Below are positions 1 to 9,988 of a stretch of 64,000 bases of DNA, piece by piece (position 1 is the first letter of the stretch; the number at the start of each line of letters is the position of its first letter). The notes beneath the pieces were generated by a model. That model was given only the letters and a program-made list of their open reading frames with translations, did not search any database and was not told where the DNA came from. The DNA is from a virus, in IMG/VR virus record IMGVR_UViG_3300035670_000008, positions 152,564 to 216,563 of that record; one strand, given 5' to 3'. The translations under genes were made by a program, and so were the position numbers.

Positions 1-152
1 TCGAGCCCGCTCGGTGTCCTGATTATCGTCTACCTTCTATCGGGGAAAACCTCTCTATTGAGAACAGTCCGGTAGCTGACACTAATCCGCCTCCCCCACC
101 GCTTTATAGTCCCCCTCTAATAGACCCACCGCCCAACGACTTCATCAATTGA
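1..152 (+). CDS. 3' end of an unknown protein, proline-rich C-terminus
   Basis: An open frame runs from the left edge (first full codon at base 3) to TGA at 150-152. About 49 residues are visible and the last 20 or so are rich in proline (PPPPP and PPP runs). The start lies outside the window. Its position just ahead of the tail sheath on the same strand suggests a virion or neck-region gene, but nothing in the visible part identifies a family. Confidence 0.6.
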   Translation, partial: EPARCPDYRLPSIGENLSIENSPVADTNPPPPPLYSPPLIDPPPNDFIN

Positions 153-258
153 TTTGTTTTCTCCTGTTCCTTCTATGGTCTATGTGTAAGGTAGTCAATA
201 TGAATAGTATGGTTGCCGTACAGAACAGGCTTTATGTGTTTGTAGTATAGGTAAAAAG

Positions 259-3200
259 ATGGTAGATTACACGTTCCCTAACATTTCCTTTAACACCAGT
301 ATTATCGGCCCTGCACCGGCGCGTCCTGGTTGGCGCGACAAGTATGCCGTAATCGGTGAATTCAACCGCGGGCCTGTTGTCCCCGTTAACTCTTCTAACC
401 GCGCTGTATTAGCCTCTCTGTACGGAGAAGACACTAGCTCTGGGTCTATTGCCCTGCAGCAAGCGTTCCGTCAAGGTGCTACTAACGCGGTCGTTGCCCG
501 AGCTGTGCCGGATAGTTTGGCTAGCCAACTATACTTTGAGCTGTCTGGTCAAAGTACCTTCATCCAACCCAGCACCGGCTACGAAAGCTCTGTAGCTAAC
601 ACTGGTGTTCTAGACAGCTTCAACTCCACGACTGGGTTTAAGCTCACTCTAGACTACATCGGACGCCCCAAGTTTAACCGCACTAACTACGGTGGGGTTG
701 AGTCGAAGAACACACCGGTAGACCACCCCACTTTTGCGGGTCGTGCTCAAATGACCTATATGGTCACCCGTGTTCAGTCTGCTGACTCCGCCCAGCGTGT
801 TGTCTACGAAGACGATAACGAAGAACTTGAAATTACCCTACATAACAGCACTCGGGATGACTACCAACTCGTTACTTACGAAGAAGGTAACAACGAATAT
901 GTTGAGCAGTACATCAAGCCTGGTTTTACCATCCGCTCTTCCACCAGCGCTCAACAAGAAGGTTTAGTCATTGCGTCTAACCCGTTCACCTACGGCGAAG
1001 GTGTTAAAGCTGTTCTTGTTAAAGGACACTACAGCCCTGATGTTGCCTACACTGCTAACATCGTTTCTGCTAGCGGTCTTTACACCCTAACGGTTAGCGA
1101 CTTCCAGAAAGGTTCGGCTGCTGAGTCCCCCTCTCTGCCTATTCTGGCTGAAAGCGTTGCTTTAGTCGCTGGTACTGCTTACAAAGTAGATGCCACTGCT
1201 AGCAACGGGCCTAACATTGATGTGACGTTAGCCTCTAATGTTACCGCAGCTGCTAGCAGCGGTGCCCCTGTTTCTTTCGTCCCCCGCGTGAGCGCTGTTG
1301 CTCTCAACGGTGGTAATACCGAGATTACTTTAACAGGTGTGTTGGCTAACACCGATGTAGTCGTTGGCAGCAAAGTGAGCTTCTCCTCTAAAGAAAATGC
1401 TTACGAAGTAGCTACGATTCCGACTGTTTGGTCTAGTGGCAGTCAAGTAATCAGCATTACTGGTGATGTTCGCGCTACCGCTAAAGTGGGTGACTACGTG
1501 TTGGTGACCAGTGCTGACGCTACTGCGCAGATTGACACCTTCAAAGTTCACTTCCCCGCTAAAACCCAATACATCCTTGGCTACAACTTCCGTCCTTTGG
1601 ACAGCGGTTCTTTGGCTTCTAAGTTTGCAGACTACCGCTACTTCACGGTTGGCACTGCTTCCGCTCCAGTTCAATTCTACGATGGTTTCGTTAACTACCC
1701 TGTAGACAGCTATCTGGTTATCGAAGAAGGCAAAGGTGGGTCTTACCTCAAGATTCCTTACCAAACAGCTTTGGCTAACGTTCAAGAAGCTCAGCTTCTG
1801 AAGAGCGAGTACTTCGGCTTGGAGCTCCGCTTTGGTAAAGTTAACGATACTAAAGTCTACCTCGTCGAAAACAACATCTTCAACGTCTCGTTCGTTAAGA
1901 CCGAAGTGGTTGTTGGAGGTAAAGCTGGTTCTGAGACCGCTTACCCGAAAGGTACCGTCGGTACGACCATTCTCCGTGACCTGGAGTACGCCATCTACAG
2001 CGATGCCGCGTTCTCTTCGATGATTGCCGACGTGAAGACGGACATCTCCTTGGTGCCTTATAAGTTCACGGTTAACGCCGGTTTCGTTGGTGTAGACTCT
2101 AATCGTCTTCGCTGGAATCTAGAGCGCTATGTCGCTGGCCCTACAGGTGTGTTCTCTAGCAAAGCGTCTAACGTCGTTACCTTGGATGCTGTTCCCGATG
2201 TAGTATTAGCCAACCCGACCGACTACAAAGTCGTCATCGCTGATGTTGAGTACCCTGTAGCTAGCGCGACTTCTACTACGGTGACCTTAACTCTGACTGA
2301 CGTAGCGGTGCTGGATGCTTATGCCGCCGGCGACACTGTCCAGTTTGCGTCCCAGGAGCAAACCAAAGACATCCTCATCCGTCGTGGTACGACTGGTGAC
2401 TTTGATGTTACAGACTACGGAACGGATAAATTCTATGCCTTCACTGGCGGTCGGGATACTGCCTCCCACGCCTACGCCGATTTCTACGCCCTCAATGGTA
2501 AGTCCCTCCTCCGGGTGGTGGCTCTAAACCCTGGCGTCTACGGTAACAACCTGAAGGTCACGATTATCCCTGACCAAATCTCTGCCGACAGCGCCAAGTT
2601 CTATCTCCAAGTAGAAGACGTTAATCCTAACGTTACTTTGGGCGGGCCTAAAACCGAGCTGTGGTACCTCGACAACAAACAGGTTGATGCCAACACCGGG
2701 GTCTACCAAACAACCAAGGATTCCAACCTGATTCGCGCTTACTTCTTACCTGCGGTAGAGCCTATCAACATCACCAACCTCTTCAATATTATTGATGAAG
2801 GTTTGTTCAAAGCCCTGCCTCTCCGCATTGCACCTCCCTTGGAGTCTCAAGACAGCGTCTATGCCTCCGGGGCTACTAAAGTCAGCGCTCAAGGTTCTGC
2901 TTACATCAGCAGCGTTAAGCTGAGCGGCGGTACCGAGTTTGTTGACCCCGACCCCGCTGGTGCTGTGAAAGCTCGTAAAGATGGCTACCTAGCTGCCCTG
3001 CGCGCGATTGAGAAAGAAGATGTTGCTTGGGTGGTTATCGCTGGTATCTACTACGGCGACAACGACTACCGAGAAGTCTTTGAAGAACTCAAAGCTCAAT
3101 GCGAGCGTTCCACTACCCTGAACGGTCTCCGTCGTGGCGTAGTCAACCTCGCACCTAACGTGGCTCCCCGTCAAGCCTCTGTCCTGCGCGACCTTATCGC

Positions 3201-3846
3201 TAGCGATAAAATCGTTCAGGTGGCTGGCTCCATTCAAGGGGTTAACCTCAACGGTCAGGTTTACCAAAACCAAGGCTCGGCAGGTATCTACGTTGGACTT
3301 CGTTGCGCTCGTCCTCCTCATATTTCAACGCCGTCTACCTACGCTAGCGGGTCTGCTTACAACGTTACTTTCAGTAACATCAACAGCTCCCCCGATGTGT
3401 TAGATGCCTTCACCCGCGCCGGCACCGAAGTTATCTTCTATGATTCTGGTCTGAAGCTCTATAAGTTCTTGAACGGGGTTACCACCAGCAAAGACCCCAA
3501 CAAGAAATACGTCTGCGTCCTAGAAGTGTGGGATCAGATGAAGTCTGACCTGTACGACTACCTGCAGTGGGTGCGCTCTGAGCCTAACACCCGTGACCTG
3601 CAGCGGCGCGTATCTTCCTCTGTAGACGCTTACCTCCAAGATAAGTTCCGTAGCGACTGGTTCATCCGCATCGCTCCGACTATCTGCGGTCCTGAAAACA
3701 ATAGTGAAGCAGACATGATTCGCGGTCAGCTCAACATTACTGTTCGTGCGACGCCCACCTTCCCCGCTGACTTCATTAAAGTCAACGCGATTATGGATCT
3801 CTCCGAGACCTTCTCGCTCGACACCCAACCCATCAGTTCTTTCTAG
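259..3846 (+). CDS. Tail sheath protein
   Basis: This 1195-residue protein is read as the contractile tail sheath subunit, which polymerises around the tail tube and shortens to drive injection. The N-terminus (residues 1-75) has the sheath-type start, with an early segment on a pathogen-facing edge (VDYTFPNISF) and AVIGEFNRGP followed by a loop preceding an alanine-rich helix. The C-terminal 300 residues (about 890-1190) carry the conserved sheath core, ending in a GQLNITVRATPTFPADFIKV-like strand typical of the family. It is much longer than common sheaths (T4 gp18 has 659 residues); the middle (about 100-700) is beta-rich and probably forms extra outward domains. The tail tube gene follows directly, which supports the call. 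It has only a weak Shine-Dalgarno site (AGGT, 6 nt before ATG). Confidence 0.85.
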   Translation: MVDYTFPNISFNTSIIGPAPARPGWRDKYAVIGEFNRGPVVPVNSSNRAVLASLYGEDTSSGSIALQQAFRQGATNAVVARAVPDSLASQLYFELSGQSTFIQPSTGYESSVANTGVLDSFNSTTGFKLTLDYIGRPKFNRTNYGGVESKNTPVDHPTFAGRAQMTYMVTRVQSADSAQRVVYEDDNEELEITLHNSTRDDYQLVTYEEGNNEYVEQYIKPGFTIRSSTSAQQEGLVIASNPFTYGEGVKAVLVKGHYSPDVAYTANIVSASGLYTLTVSDFQKGSAAESPSLPILAESVALVAGTAYKVDATASNGPNIDVTLASNVTAAASSGAPVSFVPRVSAVALNGGNTEITLTGVLANTDVVVGSKVSFSSKENAYEVATIPTVWSSGSQVISITGDVRATAKVGDYVLVTSADATAQIDTFKVHFPAKTQYILGYNFRPLDSGSLASKFADYRYFTVGTASAPVQFYDGFVNYPVDSYLVIEEGKGGSYLKIPYQTALANVQEAQLLKSEYFGLELRFGKVNDTKVYLVENNIFNVSFVKTEVVVGGKAGSETAYPKGTVGTTILRDLEYAIYSDAAFSSMIADVKTDISLVPYKFTVNAGFVGVDSNRLRWNLERYVAGPTGVFSSKASNVVTLDAVPDVVLANPTDYKVVIADVEYPVASATSTTVTLTLTDVAVLDAYAAGDTVQFASQEQTKDILIRRGTTGDFDVTDYGTDKFYAFTGGRDTASHAYADFYALNGKSLLRVVALNPGVYGNNLKVTIIPDQISADSAKFYLQVEDVNPNVTLGGPKTELWYLDNKQVDANTGVYQTTKDSNLIRAYFLPAVEPINITNLFNIIDEGLFKALPLRIAPPLESQDSVYASGATKVSAQGSAYISSVKLSGGTEFVDPDPAGAVKARKDGYLAALRAIEKEDVAWVVIAGIYYGDNDYREVFEELKAQCERSTTLNGLRRGVVNLAPNVAPRQASVLRDLIASDKIVQVAGSIQGVNLNGQVYQNQGSAGIYVGLRCARPPHISTPSTYASGSAYNVTFSNINSSPDVLDAFTRAGTEVIFYDSGLKLYKFLNGVTTSKDPNKKYVCVLEVWDQMKSDLYDYLQWVRSEPNTRDLQRRVSSSVDAYLQDKFRSDWFIRIAPTICGPENNSEADMIRGQLNITVRATPTFPADFIKVNAIMDLSETFSLDTQPISSF

Positions 3847-3859
3847 AGCTTAATCTAGC

Positions 3860-3883
3860 GAGCGGTCGTAGCTACGACCGCTC
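3860..3883 (+). other. 24-bp perfect palindrome between sheath and tube genes
   Basis: GAGCGGTCGTAG is followed at once by its exact reverse complement, so the transcript can form a 10-bp stem with an AGCU loop. It sits 14 nt after the sheath stop and 36 nt before the tube start. No real T-run follows (ATTTTC only), so it may be a weak terminator, an RNA-processing or stability hairpin, or a protein-binding site. Its centre is the octamer GTAGCTAC. Confidence 0.7.
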
Positions 3884-3918
3884 ATAGACATTTTCAGAAA
3901 TCTATGGAGTAAGAAGAT

Positions 3919-4686
3919 ATGCCTTCATTCATTACTAAAGCCGCTGTAAACAACGCGATTCTCGACCCTCTGCAGGGTTTTGACTGCGACGTATATATTC
4001 AAGACCAAGCTACTGGTAAACAGCTAGTTATCGGGCGTTTCACCAACTTCCAGTTCACGGTACGGAACACCACCGAGCCTTACATGGAGTTTAACCAACG
4101 GGTACCTCGTCTGCTGGATGGGGAGTTCCAATTTGGTTGGGTGCTAGAACGGGGTCTGATTGACGTCCGCTTCCTAGAAGATACCTTTGGTATGGTGTCT
4201 CTATCCCGGGAAATGCGTATCTCTCGTAGCCCCCGGTTCCAAATCACTGTGGAACTCAATGCCCCCGAGCTAGAGAACCCCAAAGAAGGTTCTGCCGACC
4301 AAAGCTCCCAAGAACTCCAAACCACTAGTGCTGTAACTAACCGGGTTACTCGGAAAGCCTCCGGTAAATACCGTCTGATTTACGCTAAAACAGACTCCTT
4401 TACCTTCGGCGCTATGGCTGGTCGGAACGTTATTGCTACCCGCTGGGAGGGCCTCTGTGAGGGTCTCTACTACAGTAACCAAGCCGATATCTGGCCTGGC
4501 GTTAACCTCGGCCCTGGCGTCGGTGTTAACTCCAACGGTGAGAAAAAGGTCATTACTGACGTTGAGCTTAAAGATCAGCCAGGCAGTAAAAAAGCGCCTA
4601 CTTGGGATGTCTTTGGTGCTCAAACAGGTGATGTAGCCATTGTAAACAATAGCAACCTAGGTCAAGAAGGAAATACCTTCGGCTAG
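3919..4686 (+). CDS. Tail tube protein
   Basis: This 255-residue protein follows the sheath, the usual place for the inner tube subunit of a contractile tail. It is compact and beta-rich, with the tube-type segment FDCDVYIQDQATGKQLVIGR near residues 21-40 and a later GEFQFGWVLERGLIDVRFLED stretch cut here to its idea: two antiparallel strands before a helix. The start ATG follows GGAGTAAGAAG, one of the better Shine-Dalgarno sites in the block, fitting a high-copy structural protein. A strong hairpin follows the gene. The call rests on size, fold type and neighbours rather than on a catalytic motif. Confidence 0.75.
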   Translation: MPSFITKAAVNNAILDPLQGFDCDVYIQDQATGKQLVIGRFTNFQFTVRNTTEPYMEFNQRVPRLLDGEFQFGWVLERGLIDVRFLEDTFGMVSLSREMRISRSPRFQITVELNAPELENPKEGSADQSSQELQTTSAVTNRVTRKASGKYRLIYAKTDSFTFGAMAGRNVIATRWEGLCEGLYYSNQADIWPGVNLGPGVGVNSNGEKKVITDVELKDQPGSKKAPTWDVFGAQTGDVAIVNNSNLGQEGNTFG

Positions 4687-4705
4687 ACCCCCGATAAGAA
4701 GGATT

Positions 4706-4739
4706 GAACGCTCTATGCTAGAAATAGTATAGAGCGTTC
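4706..4739 (+). other. 15-bp RNA hairpin with GAAA tetraloop between tube and hub genes
   Basis: The + strand reads GAACGCTCTATGCTA, GAAA, TAGTATAGAGCGTTC. All 15 positions pair, one as a G-U wobble that would be a mismatch on the other strand, so the structure is selected in + strand RNA. GAAA is a GNRA tetraloop. No T-run follows, so this looks like a 3'-end stabiliser, a processing site or a weak terminator that separates the high-copy tube message from the downstream baseplate genes. Confidence 0.75.
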
Positions 4740-4756
4740 TACTATATAGAGGCCTT

Positions 4757-7700
4757 ATGTCCGAACGTGTCCAAGCTAAGCTAGAGCCAACTTTTGGGCT
4801 TGACCTTGGCGCCGCCTGCCATCAACAACAGCAAGCCCAATACCCAGTCTTTGTTGTTACCGACTTAGAGAACAAAATCATCTTCTCCAACGCAACGCTG
4901 TGGAAGCTGACGAAGGCGCGGACGAACATCAATCGCTATTGGCAGGCCAGCACAGCCTTCTTTCAATGCACAATCGAGCTGACGGACTTATCTCAACTCG
5001 TACCTTCCTGGCTAGCGCCTGGGTATAGACACCCCACCGTCGCGCGGACTAATATCCTGCCGTCACCTGAGAAGCCCGAAGAAGAAGAAGGAACGGAGGT
5101 GACGCCCACTCCAGTTACCCAACCTACACCTACTGGGTCGGGTACGATGCTGGGGTTTTATGAAGAAAGAAGAAAAGCTATAGCTGAGCTCCAGAGCGCT
5201 GGGGAGACCGCTGCCCCGTTAAAGGTAGAACCACATCCCGATGTACCTGAGGTTAAAGAGATTGTACAAACCCTCCAGGCTGAGTACTCGGCAGCTAATG
5301 GAGACTCAGCTAAGAAAGCCGCAGCGGCAACTAAGTACTACGGTGCCGTTCTAAAAGCCTACGACGCTGAGATTAGTAAGATTAAAGCGAATCAGCAGGG
5401 TACCGAAGCACCTACTTCTACTACGCCGGCTGCGTCCACTAATCAGTCAAGCACTTTGGTTCCTCCCATGAGCCAGAAAATAAAAGACGAGATTAGAAAA
5501 AATAAAGAGGAGTGGGATAGTAGAGTAGGTCCTGGTAAGGCGGTAGAGCTCTTTGATATAGAGGCCGTAAGAGAGGACATGCTTGCTAAAATAAGCCCGG
5601 AGTTAAAAGCGTATGGAGAGTCCCTACCCGACGTTGAACCTTACAAAAGTTTTACTTTTCTCGGAAAACTCTGGGAGGCACTTGAGTTATCAGAAGCAGG
5701 CGCTAGTGGCTCTCAACAGCAAACTAGCTCGATTCCATCCCAACAGGCTATTTCTGATGCTGTCGCTGAGTTTCCTCTAGCTCCCTACGATGAGATTTGC
5801 CTCTACGGTGGTTATCTAGACCGTCTCCGCGAGGCTACGACAACTGACATTGACCAGAACCGGCTGCTTCGCAAAGGCGTCTGGACAGTGGATACCATTA
5901 CCGTCAGTGGCAGTACCCCAACTGGGATTATCATTACGGTACAGTGCCGCGACCGGCTGAAGTATTTAATGGACACCTTCGGTAGCTACAATACCGCTGA
6001 GAGTTCAGAGTTCCTAACCCGAGACAGTAAGGAGTGGTATGCTTCAGCTAGAACTAATGTGATTCTAAACATCGCCCGCCGGGGCATAGGACATCTTACC
6101 TTTAATGGGCAAGAGCAGACCCTAGGGGGCCGGTTCATCCAGCAAGGGACTATTCTAGACATCCCTACAGCTGTAGATGGTCAGACTAGGATAGAAGGCT
6201 TTGACCCTTACTTCATGTATAAGAATGGAGAGACGTTATTTTTAGCGACGGGGTCACCTACAGCAAACCCAGATGGAAGCGCCTCGGTAACCACAGCAGG
6301 GCCCGCCGAATCCATTGACCTTAGTACTCCTGAAGGGGTGAAAAAGGCAGAGGAGAAGCTACAAGAGGTTAAGGAAAAAGCCCGCGCTCAATTAGAGACG
6401 ATTACTGACGAGGCTGAGAAAAAGGCAGCTCAAGAAGTCTTTGACCGAATAAACGCTTTACAGACAGGGCAAGACCTTCTTAATTACATAAAGAACTCCC
6501 CCAACCAGAATAGTGTCTTAGGCACTGATTTATCTAACAACCAGACGACTACTGCACAGCTCGGTGGCTCCCTGCGGGGCTCCGTAGTTAATGGCCCTCT
6601 GGCTAAAGAGATGAAGTTTAACATCGTTTCTGGCCGAGTTCCTTATGCAACAGGAGCAGACAGTTACTTCGGGTCGAACTTCATCGTAGCTGACCGGGTT
6701 CCTCTAGACTACATCAAGTTCTTATCACAACAGGAGCCCTGGCCAACGGAAGTGTTCCAAGACAGCCGCACTGGTGAGTTCTGGTACGCTCCTAGAGGAC
6801 TAGACCTCAGCGGGCTTTCAGACCGGAATCGGTTTTACCGGACATATTACTTCCGTAACTGGCCTAGTGATCTGGTGGCTAAGTCTGATGCCGCTCAGGC
6901 AAGTAAGAAAGCGTTGGCTGCCGTTCAAGCTCAAGGTGCCGAACTCGCTACCTACGACGATTTAATCAGTAAGATTACTAAGGCTTCAGCGGAGATAAAA
7001 CAATACGAGGACTGGCTTAACCAACCGTTTGGAGAAGACGCTGCTGAGATGACCCAACTCTACACCAACATGGGTAATATCATCTCAACCACTAAGTCCT
7101 TTGTTTATGAGAACAGTGTAGAAGACAGCGAACCCAGAAAGAAAATGGATCAGGCGGTTGCAGAGTGGATTGCATTAGCTCCTGTCCAAGATAAAGGCGT
7201 ATTTGTGTCTAAATCCCAAGCCATCCGAGGGATATTAACAGAACTACAAGACCTTTATAAACAAGAAGCCGAGGCACAAAGACAAACCGTTAGTGAACAA
7301 AAAAATGAGCTGACGGCGGCTACGGGGGCTGCTCCTGGTTTTACCAGCTCGGCTCCCCACCTAGCGCAGATGATTCATACCTTCCGGGAGGAAGTTTCTA
7401 ATGTGTCGGTACGAACTAATATCATCGTCCAAACCCACTCGCCTGCCTCTCCCGAAAACATCCAGCAGATTCTACATCTAACCGTTCAGCCTTGGTTTAT
7501 GCGGGGCAGGGCCTACCCAACTTCGTTCTTTACAGTGACAGACGACACCGCTGGGACTGTAGGGGGTGGGGGTAAGTCAGGTGCGTTGATTGCCTTGGCG
7601 ATGGCTTACGCCCGGGTTATTGCCAAGGAACTCCGCGTAGCCGCGGCAACTATCCTAGGAGATCCATCTTTCGTACCAGGGGAGGTCATCCAAGTTATTG

Positions 7701-8092
7701 GTTCCCCAATGAACCCCGATGCGCTAAAGCCAGAAAGTGCCTACTCTTGGGACAAAGACCGGGTAACGATTGTAGATATGAACCGGCAGTATGAAATTCT
7801 AGGCAACGAGCTGGCGGTGGTGGCTCAGAATGACAAGAATGATTGGATACCTACTGTAGACGTTGTGGAAAGCGGTGACGGGGCTTCTACGCCAAAACTC
7901 GTAGCTACACAGGCTGCGGAGAACGGCAAGGTGGATTTAAACACGGCTATCTCTAATGTGGAGAAAGGGATTAATTATATTACCTTTAAGCGGGAGCCTC
8001 CTTCTATCTGGCGGGTAGAAGGTGTCGTCGACCGCTTTATGGACGGCGTGCCAGGATACTATACCGAACTAGCTTTACTTAGTTGCTTTTAA
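4757..8092 (+). CDS. Putative baseplate hub protein (gp27/gpD-like)
   Basis: This 1111-residue protein lies between the tail tube and an OB-fold spike gene, the normal place of the hub that joins tube to spike. Residues about 343-405 contain ICLYGGYLDRLREATT followed by a beta hairpin and VQCRDRLKYL, which resembles the hub pattern GYID...G.V..D of gp27/gpD/XkdQ proteins. A second ordered block lies at about 863-1030. Between them are low-complexity, Ala/Glu/Lys-rich helices (residues 105-330, 515-560, 710-850), so the hub core seems to be interrupted by long inserted coiled segments. ATG follows GAGG by 5 nt. No enzyme motif is seen. The hub role is an inference from position and one motif. 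Confidence 0.5.
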   Translation: MSERVQAKLEPTFGLDLGAACHQQQQAQYPVFVVTDLENKIIFSNATLWKLTKARTNINRYWQASTAFFQCTIELTDLSQLVPSWLAPGYRHPTVARTNILPSPEKPEEEEGTEVTPTPVTQPTPTGSGTMLGFYEERRKAIAELQSAGETAAPLKVEPHPDVPEVKEIVQTLQAEYSAANGDSAKKAAAATKYYGAVLKAYDAEISKIKANQQGTEAPTSTTPAASTNQSSTLVPPMSQKIKDEIRKNKEEWDSRVGPGKAVELFDIEAVREDMLAKISPELKAYGESLPDVEPYKSFTFLGKLWEALELSEAGASGSQQQTSSIPSQQAISDAVAEFPLAPYDEICLYGGYLDRLREATTTDIDQNRLLRKGVWTVDTITVSGSTPTGIIITVQCRDRLKYLMDTFGSYNTAESSEFLTRDSKEWYASARTNVILNIARRGIGHLTFNGQEQTLGGRFIQQGTILDIPTAVDGQTRIEGFDPYFMYKNGETLFLATGSPTANPDGSASVTTAGPAESIDLSTPEGVKKAEEKLQEVKEKARAQLETITDEAEKKAAQEVFDRINALQTGQDLLNYIKNSPNQNSVLGTDLSNNQTTTAQLGGSLRGSVVNGPLAKEMKFNIVSGRVPYATGADSYFGSNFIVADRVPLDYIKFLSQQEPWPTEVFQDSRTGEFWYAPRGLDLSGLSDRNRFYRTYYFRNWPSDLVAKSDAAQASKKALAAVQAQGAELATYDDLISKITKASAEIKQYEDWLNQPFGEDAAEMTQLYTNMGNIISTTKSFVYENSVEDSEPRKKMDQAVAEWIALAPVQDKGVFVSKSQAIRGILTELQDLYKQEAEAQRQTVSEQKNELTAATGAAPGFTSSAPHLAQMIHTFREEVSNVSVRTNIIVQTHSPASPENIQQILHLTVQPWFMRGRAYPTSFFTVTDDTAGTVGGGGKSGALIALAMAYARVIAKELRVAAATILGDPSFVPGEVIQVIGSPMNPDALKPESAYSWDKDRVTIVDMNRQYEILGNELAVVAQNDKNDWIPTVDVVESGDGASTPKLVATQAAENGKVDLNTAISNVEKGINYITFKREPPSIWRVEGVVDRFMDGVPGYYTELALLSCF

Positions 8093-8095
8093 TTC

Positions 8096-9988
8096 ATGCT
8101 TAACACTGCTGACTCTTTCTATTTCTCCAACAAGCCGACCGACCAAGAGCGTTGGGTTAACAGTAACGACCAGAAGAACAACATCCAATACGAAGGGGTG
8201 GTTCAATCCATCACACCGCTAGGTTATTTAAATGGTACCTGCACGGTGTATATCCCTAACCTACGGATGTACGTTAAGTGCCAAACTAACTTTGGCTACA
8301 ACTCCTTCTACAGCGGTCAGACAGTCGCCTATAAACCAGGGGACTTCGTTCGAGTTAGCTTTGTTAATGGTAAGACCGAGCGTCCAACGATTATCGGAAG
8401 TCTTAGTAACCACCGCTCGGAGCGGTATATGTTGGGGGAAGGTAACCCAATCCCCAAGCATTGGACGTTTCAAGAAGACGGCGCATCAGCTACAGTCACC
8501 CCTAACGCTTATATCCCTGAGCTAGCCCGCTGGGGGTACCGGGCCACGGGGCAGGTCTTTGACTTCCCTGGGTTAATTAACCAGAACGTGCAGGGAAGTA
8601 ACTTCTACACGGAGATTCCTGGCTCAGCCGTCTGGGATTTACATGGTAGCTACCATATCTATCCGCTCGGGGAGCTAAACATCGCGGCGACCAAGCTAAA
8701 CATTAAAATCACCGCTCCAAGGGTAGACCCCGCGCTGTTCCCCTTAGAAGTACTGCAACATCGCATGAAGTACTTCCAGGACTTTGAAGGGAAGAACAAC
8801 CGATATTTCCTAGACAACACAGGTAACAAACTAACTCGCTATAACCTGGACGAACACTTCATCCCTATCTCCGCTGATATGGAGCTACAGCCAGGCCCTG
8901 ATATTAAGAAGGGCCTGATTGAAGAGGCGAAGAACGAAGTTAAGTCTGTTACGCACATGGAGAAGTGCATCGACCAGAACCGCTCCCAAGCTGAGTCCAT
9001 GTTCCAGCGAATATTCGGAGCGGTAGCTGGAGGTCTTTTAGGTAGCTTCGGCGGCGGGCTGGGCAACATCATTGATGTCGGAGACGATATTCTAAACGAT
9101 ATTCTGAATGCAGGTCTAGGGTGGGCTATCCAGCAAGTCAATGGAGCTCTACCAGACTGGATGCAGATTGGACTCAGTAATGGTGGTATTAGCGTTGGTC
9201 CAATTGGGATAGACCCTAAGACAGGTAATATTAGCCTAAACGGTCAGATATTCAGTTCCTTTATCAATGATGGGTTGGACTCGTTGAATAAAGTCTTCCC
9301 CAGTTGGTTAGGTATCAAGATATCAGCGGAGACCCTACAGATTGGTGGGCAGGATATCCCTTTAAGCGAGCTAGGTAAAGACGGCGGTAGTTTTACCGTC
9401 GGAGCCTTGGTTATCTCTAATCAAGGTGGGTCAGTAACCGTATCAGTCGATGGAGAGGTAGTCGCAGATATTACCCAAGCCGTTGGGACAATGGTTATGC
9501 AGGCAGGCACCGGTATTATTAACGGCGGGCTACGGCAATTAAACCAGAATTTACCGGCTGGCTTCCAGATGGGGGCTTCCTTAGGCAGTAACGGAATGCC
9601 GACCTTTAACCTTGGCCCTCTGAAAATGACACCTTTCGGCCCTAACGCAGGTATCTCTTTGGATAAGGCTGCCTTAGGTAAAGCGCTGGAGGGGCTGCTC
9701 GGAGGGTTGCTAGAGAAGTTCTTATCTCAACTGCCCTTACCGCTCCAGCTATTAGGTCGTGCGTTGTGGAACGAGATTAACTTTGGGGCTTTATTCTTAG
9801 ACGCTCCTAAAGAACCCGACGGCGCAGCTAACTCAGTAGAAGGGATTATCCGTTCTGGGCGCTATACTTGTGTTAGCGGGCCTATTGATTTTATCAACGT
9901 GCCCGTTACTATATCCCCACTTCCGCCGCCTTCCGCCTTTGACGTGGAGGAAGCTGGGATAGGTAATGACGCCAGCAACACCGCTTAA
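8096..9988 (+). CDS. Baseplate spike protein with N-terminal OB fold (gp5/gpV/VgrG-like)
   Basis: The 630-residue product begins, at residues about 30-105, with a segment that matches the OB fold of baseplate spike proteins: a strand ending in CTVYIP, then PGDFVRVSFVNGKTERPTI and a closing IIGSL strand. Glycine-rich, weakly repetitive stretches follow (about 300-560), with alternating GGI/GPI patterns that could form an extended beta structure. A lysozyme domain as in T4 gp5 is not apparent. It starts 3 nt after the hub stop with no clear Shine-Dalgarno site and overlaps the next frame by 23 nt, which indicates coupled translation within the baseplate operon. Confidence 0.6.
   Translation: MLNTADSFYFSNKPTDQERWVNSNDQKNNIQYEGVVQSITPLGYLNGTCTVYIPNLRMYVKCQTNFGYNSFYSGQTVAYKPGDFVRVSFVNGKTERPTIIGSLSNHRSERYMLGEGNPIPKHWTFQEDGASATVTPNAYIPELARWGYRATGQVFDFPGLINQNVQGSNFYTEIPGSAVWDLHGSYHIYPLGELNIAATKLNIKITAPRVDPALFPLEVLQHRMKYFQDFEGKNNRYFLDNTGNKLTRYNLDEHFIPISADMELQPGPDIKKGLIEEAKNEVKSVTHMEKCIDQNRSQAESMFQRIFGAVAGGLLGSFGGGLGNIIDVGDDILNDILNAGLGWAIQQVNGALPDWMQIGLSNGGISVGPIGIDPKTGNISLNGQIFSSFINDGLDSLNKVFPSWLGIKISAETLQIGGQDIPLSELGKDGGSFTVGALVISNQGGSVTVSVDGEVVADITQAVGTMVMQAGTGIINGGLRQLNQNLPAGFQMGASLGSNGMPTFNLGPLKMTPFGPNAGISLDKAALGKALEGLLGGLLEKFLSQLPLPLQLLGRALWNEINFGALFLDAPKEPDGAANSVEGIIRSGRYTCVSGPIDFINVPVTISPLPPPSAFDVEEAGIGNDASNTA

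Noticed and set aside
1330-1785. 151-residue open frame on the - strand
   Set aside because: It is antisense within the tail sheath gene and has no upstream signals.
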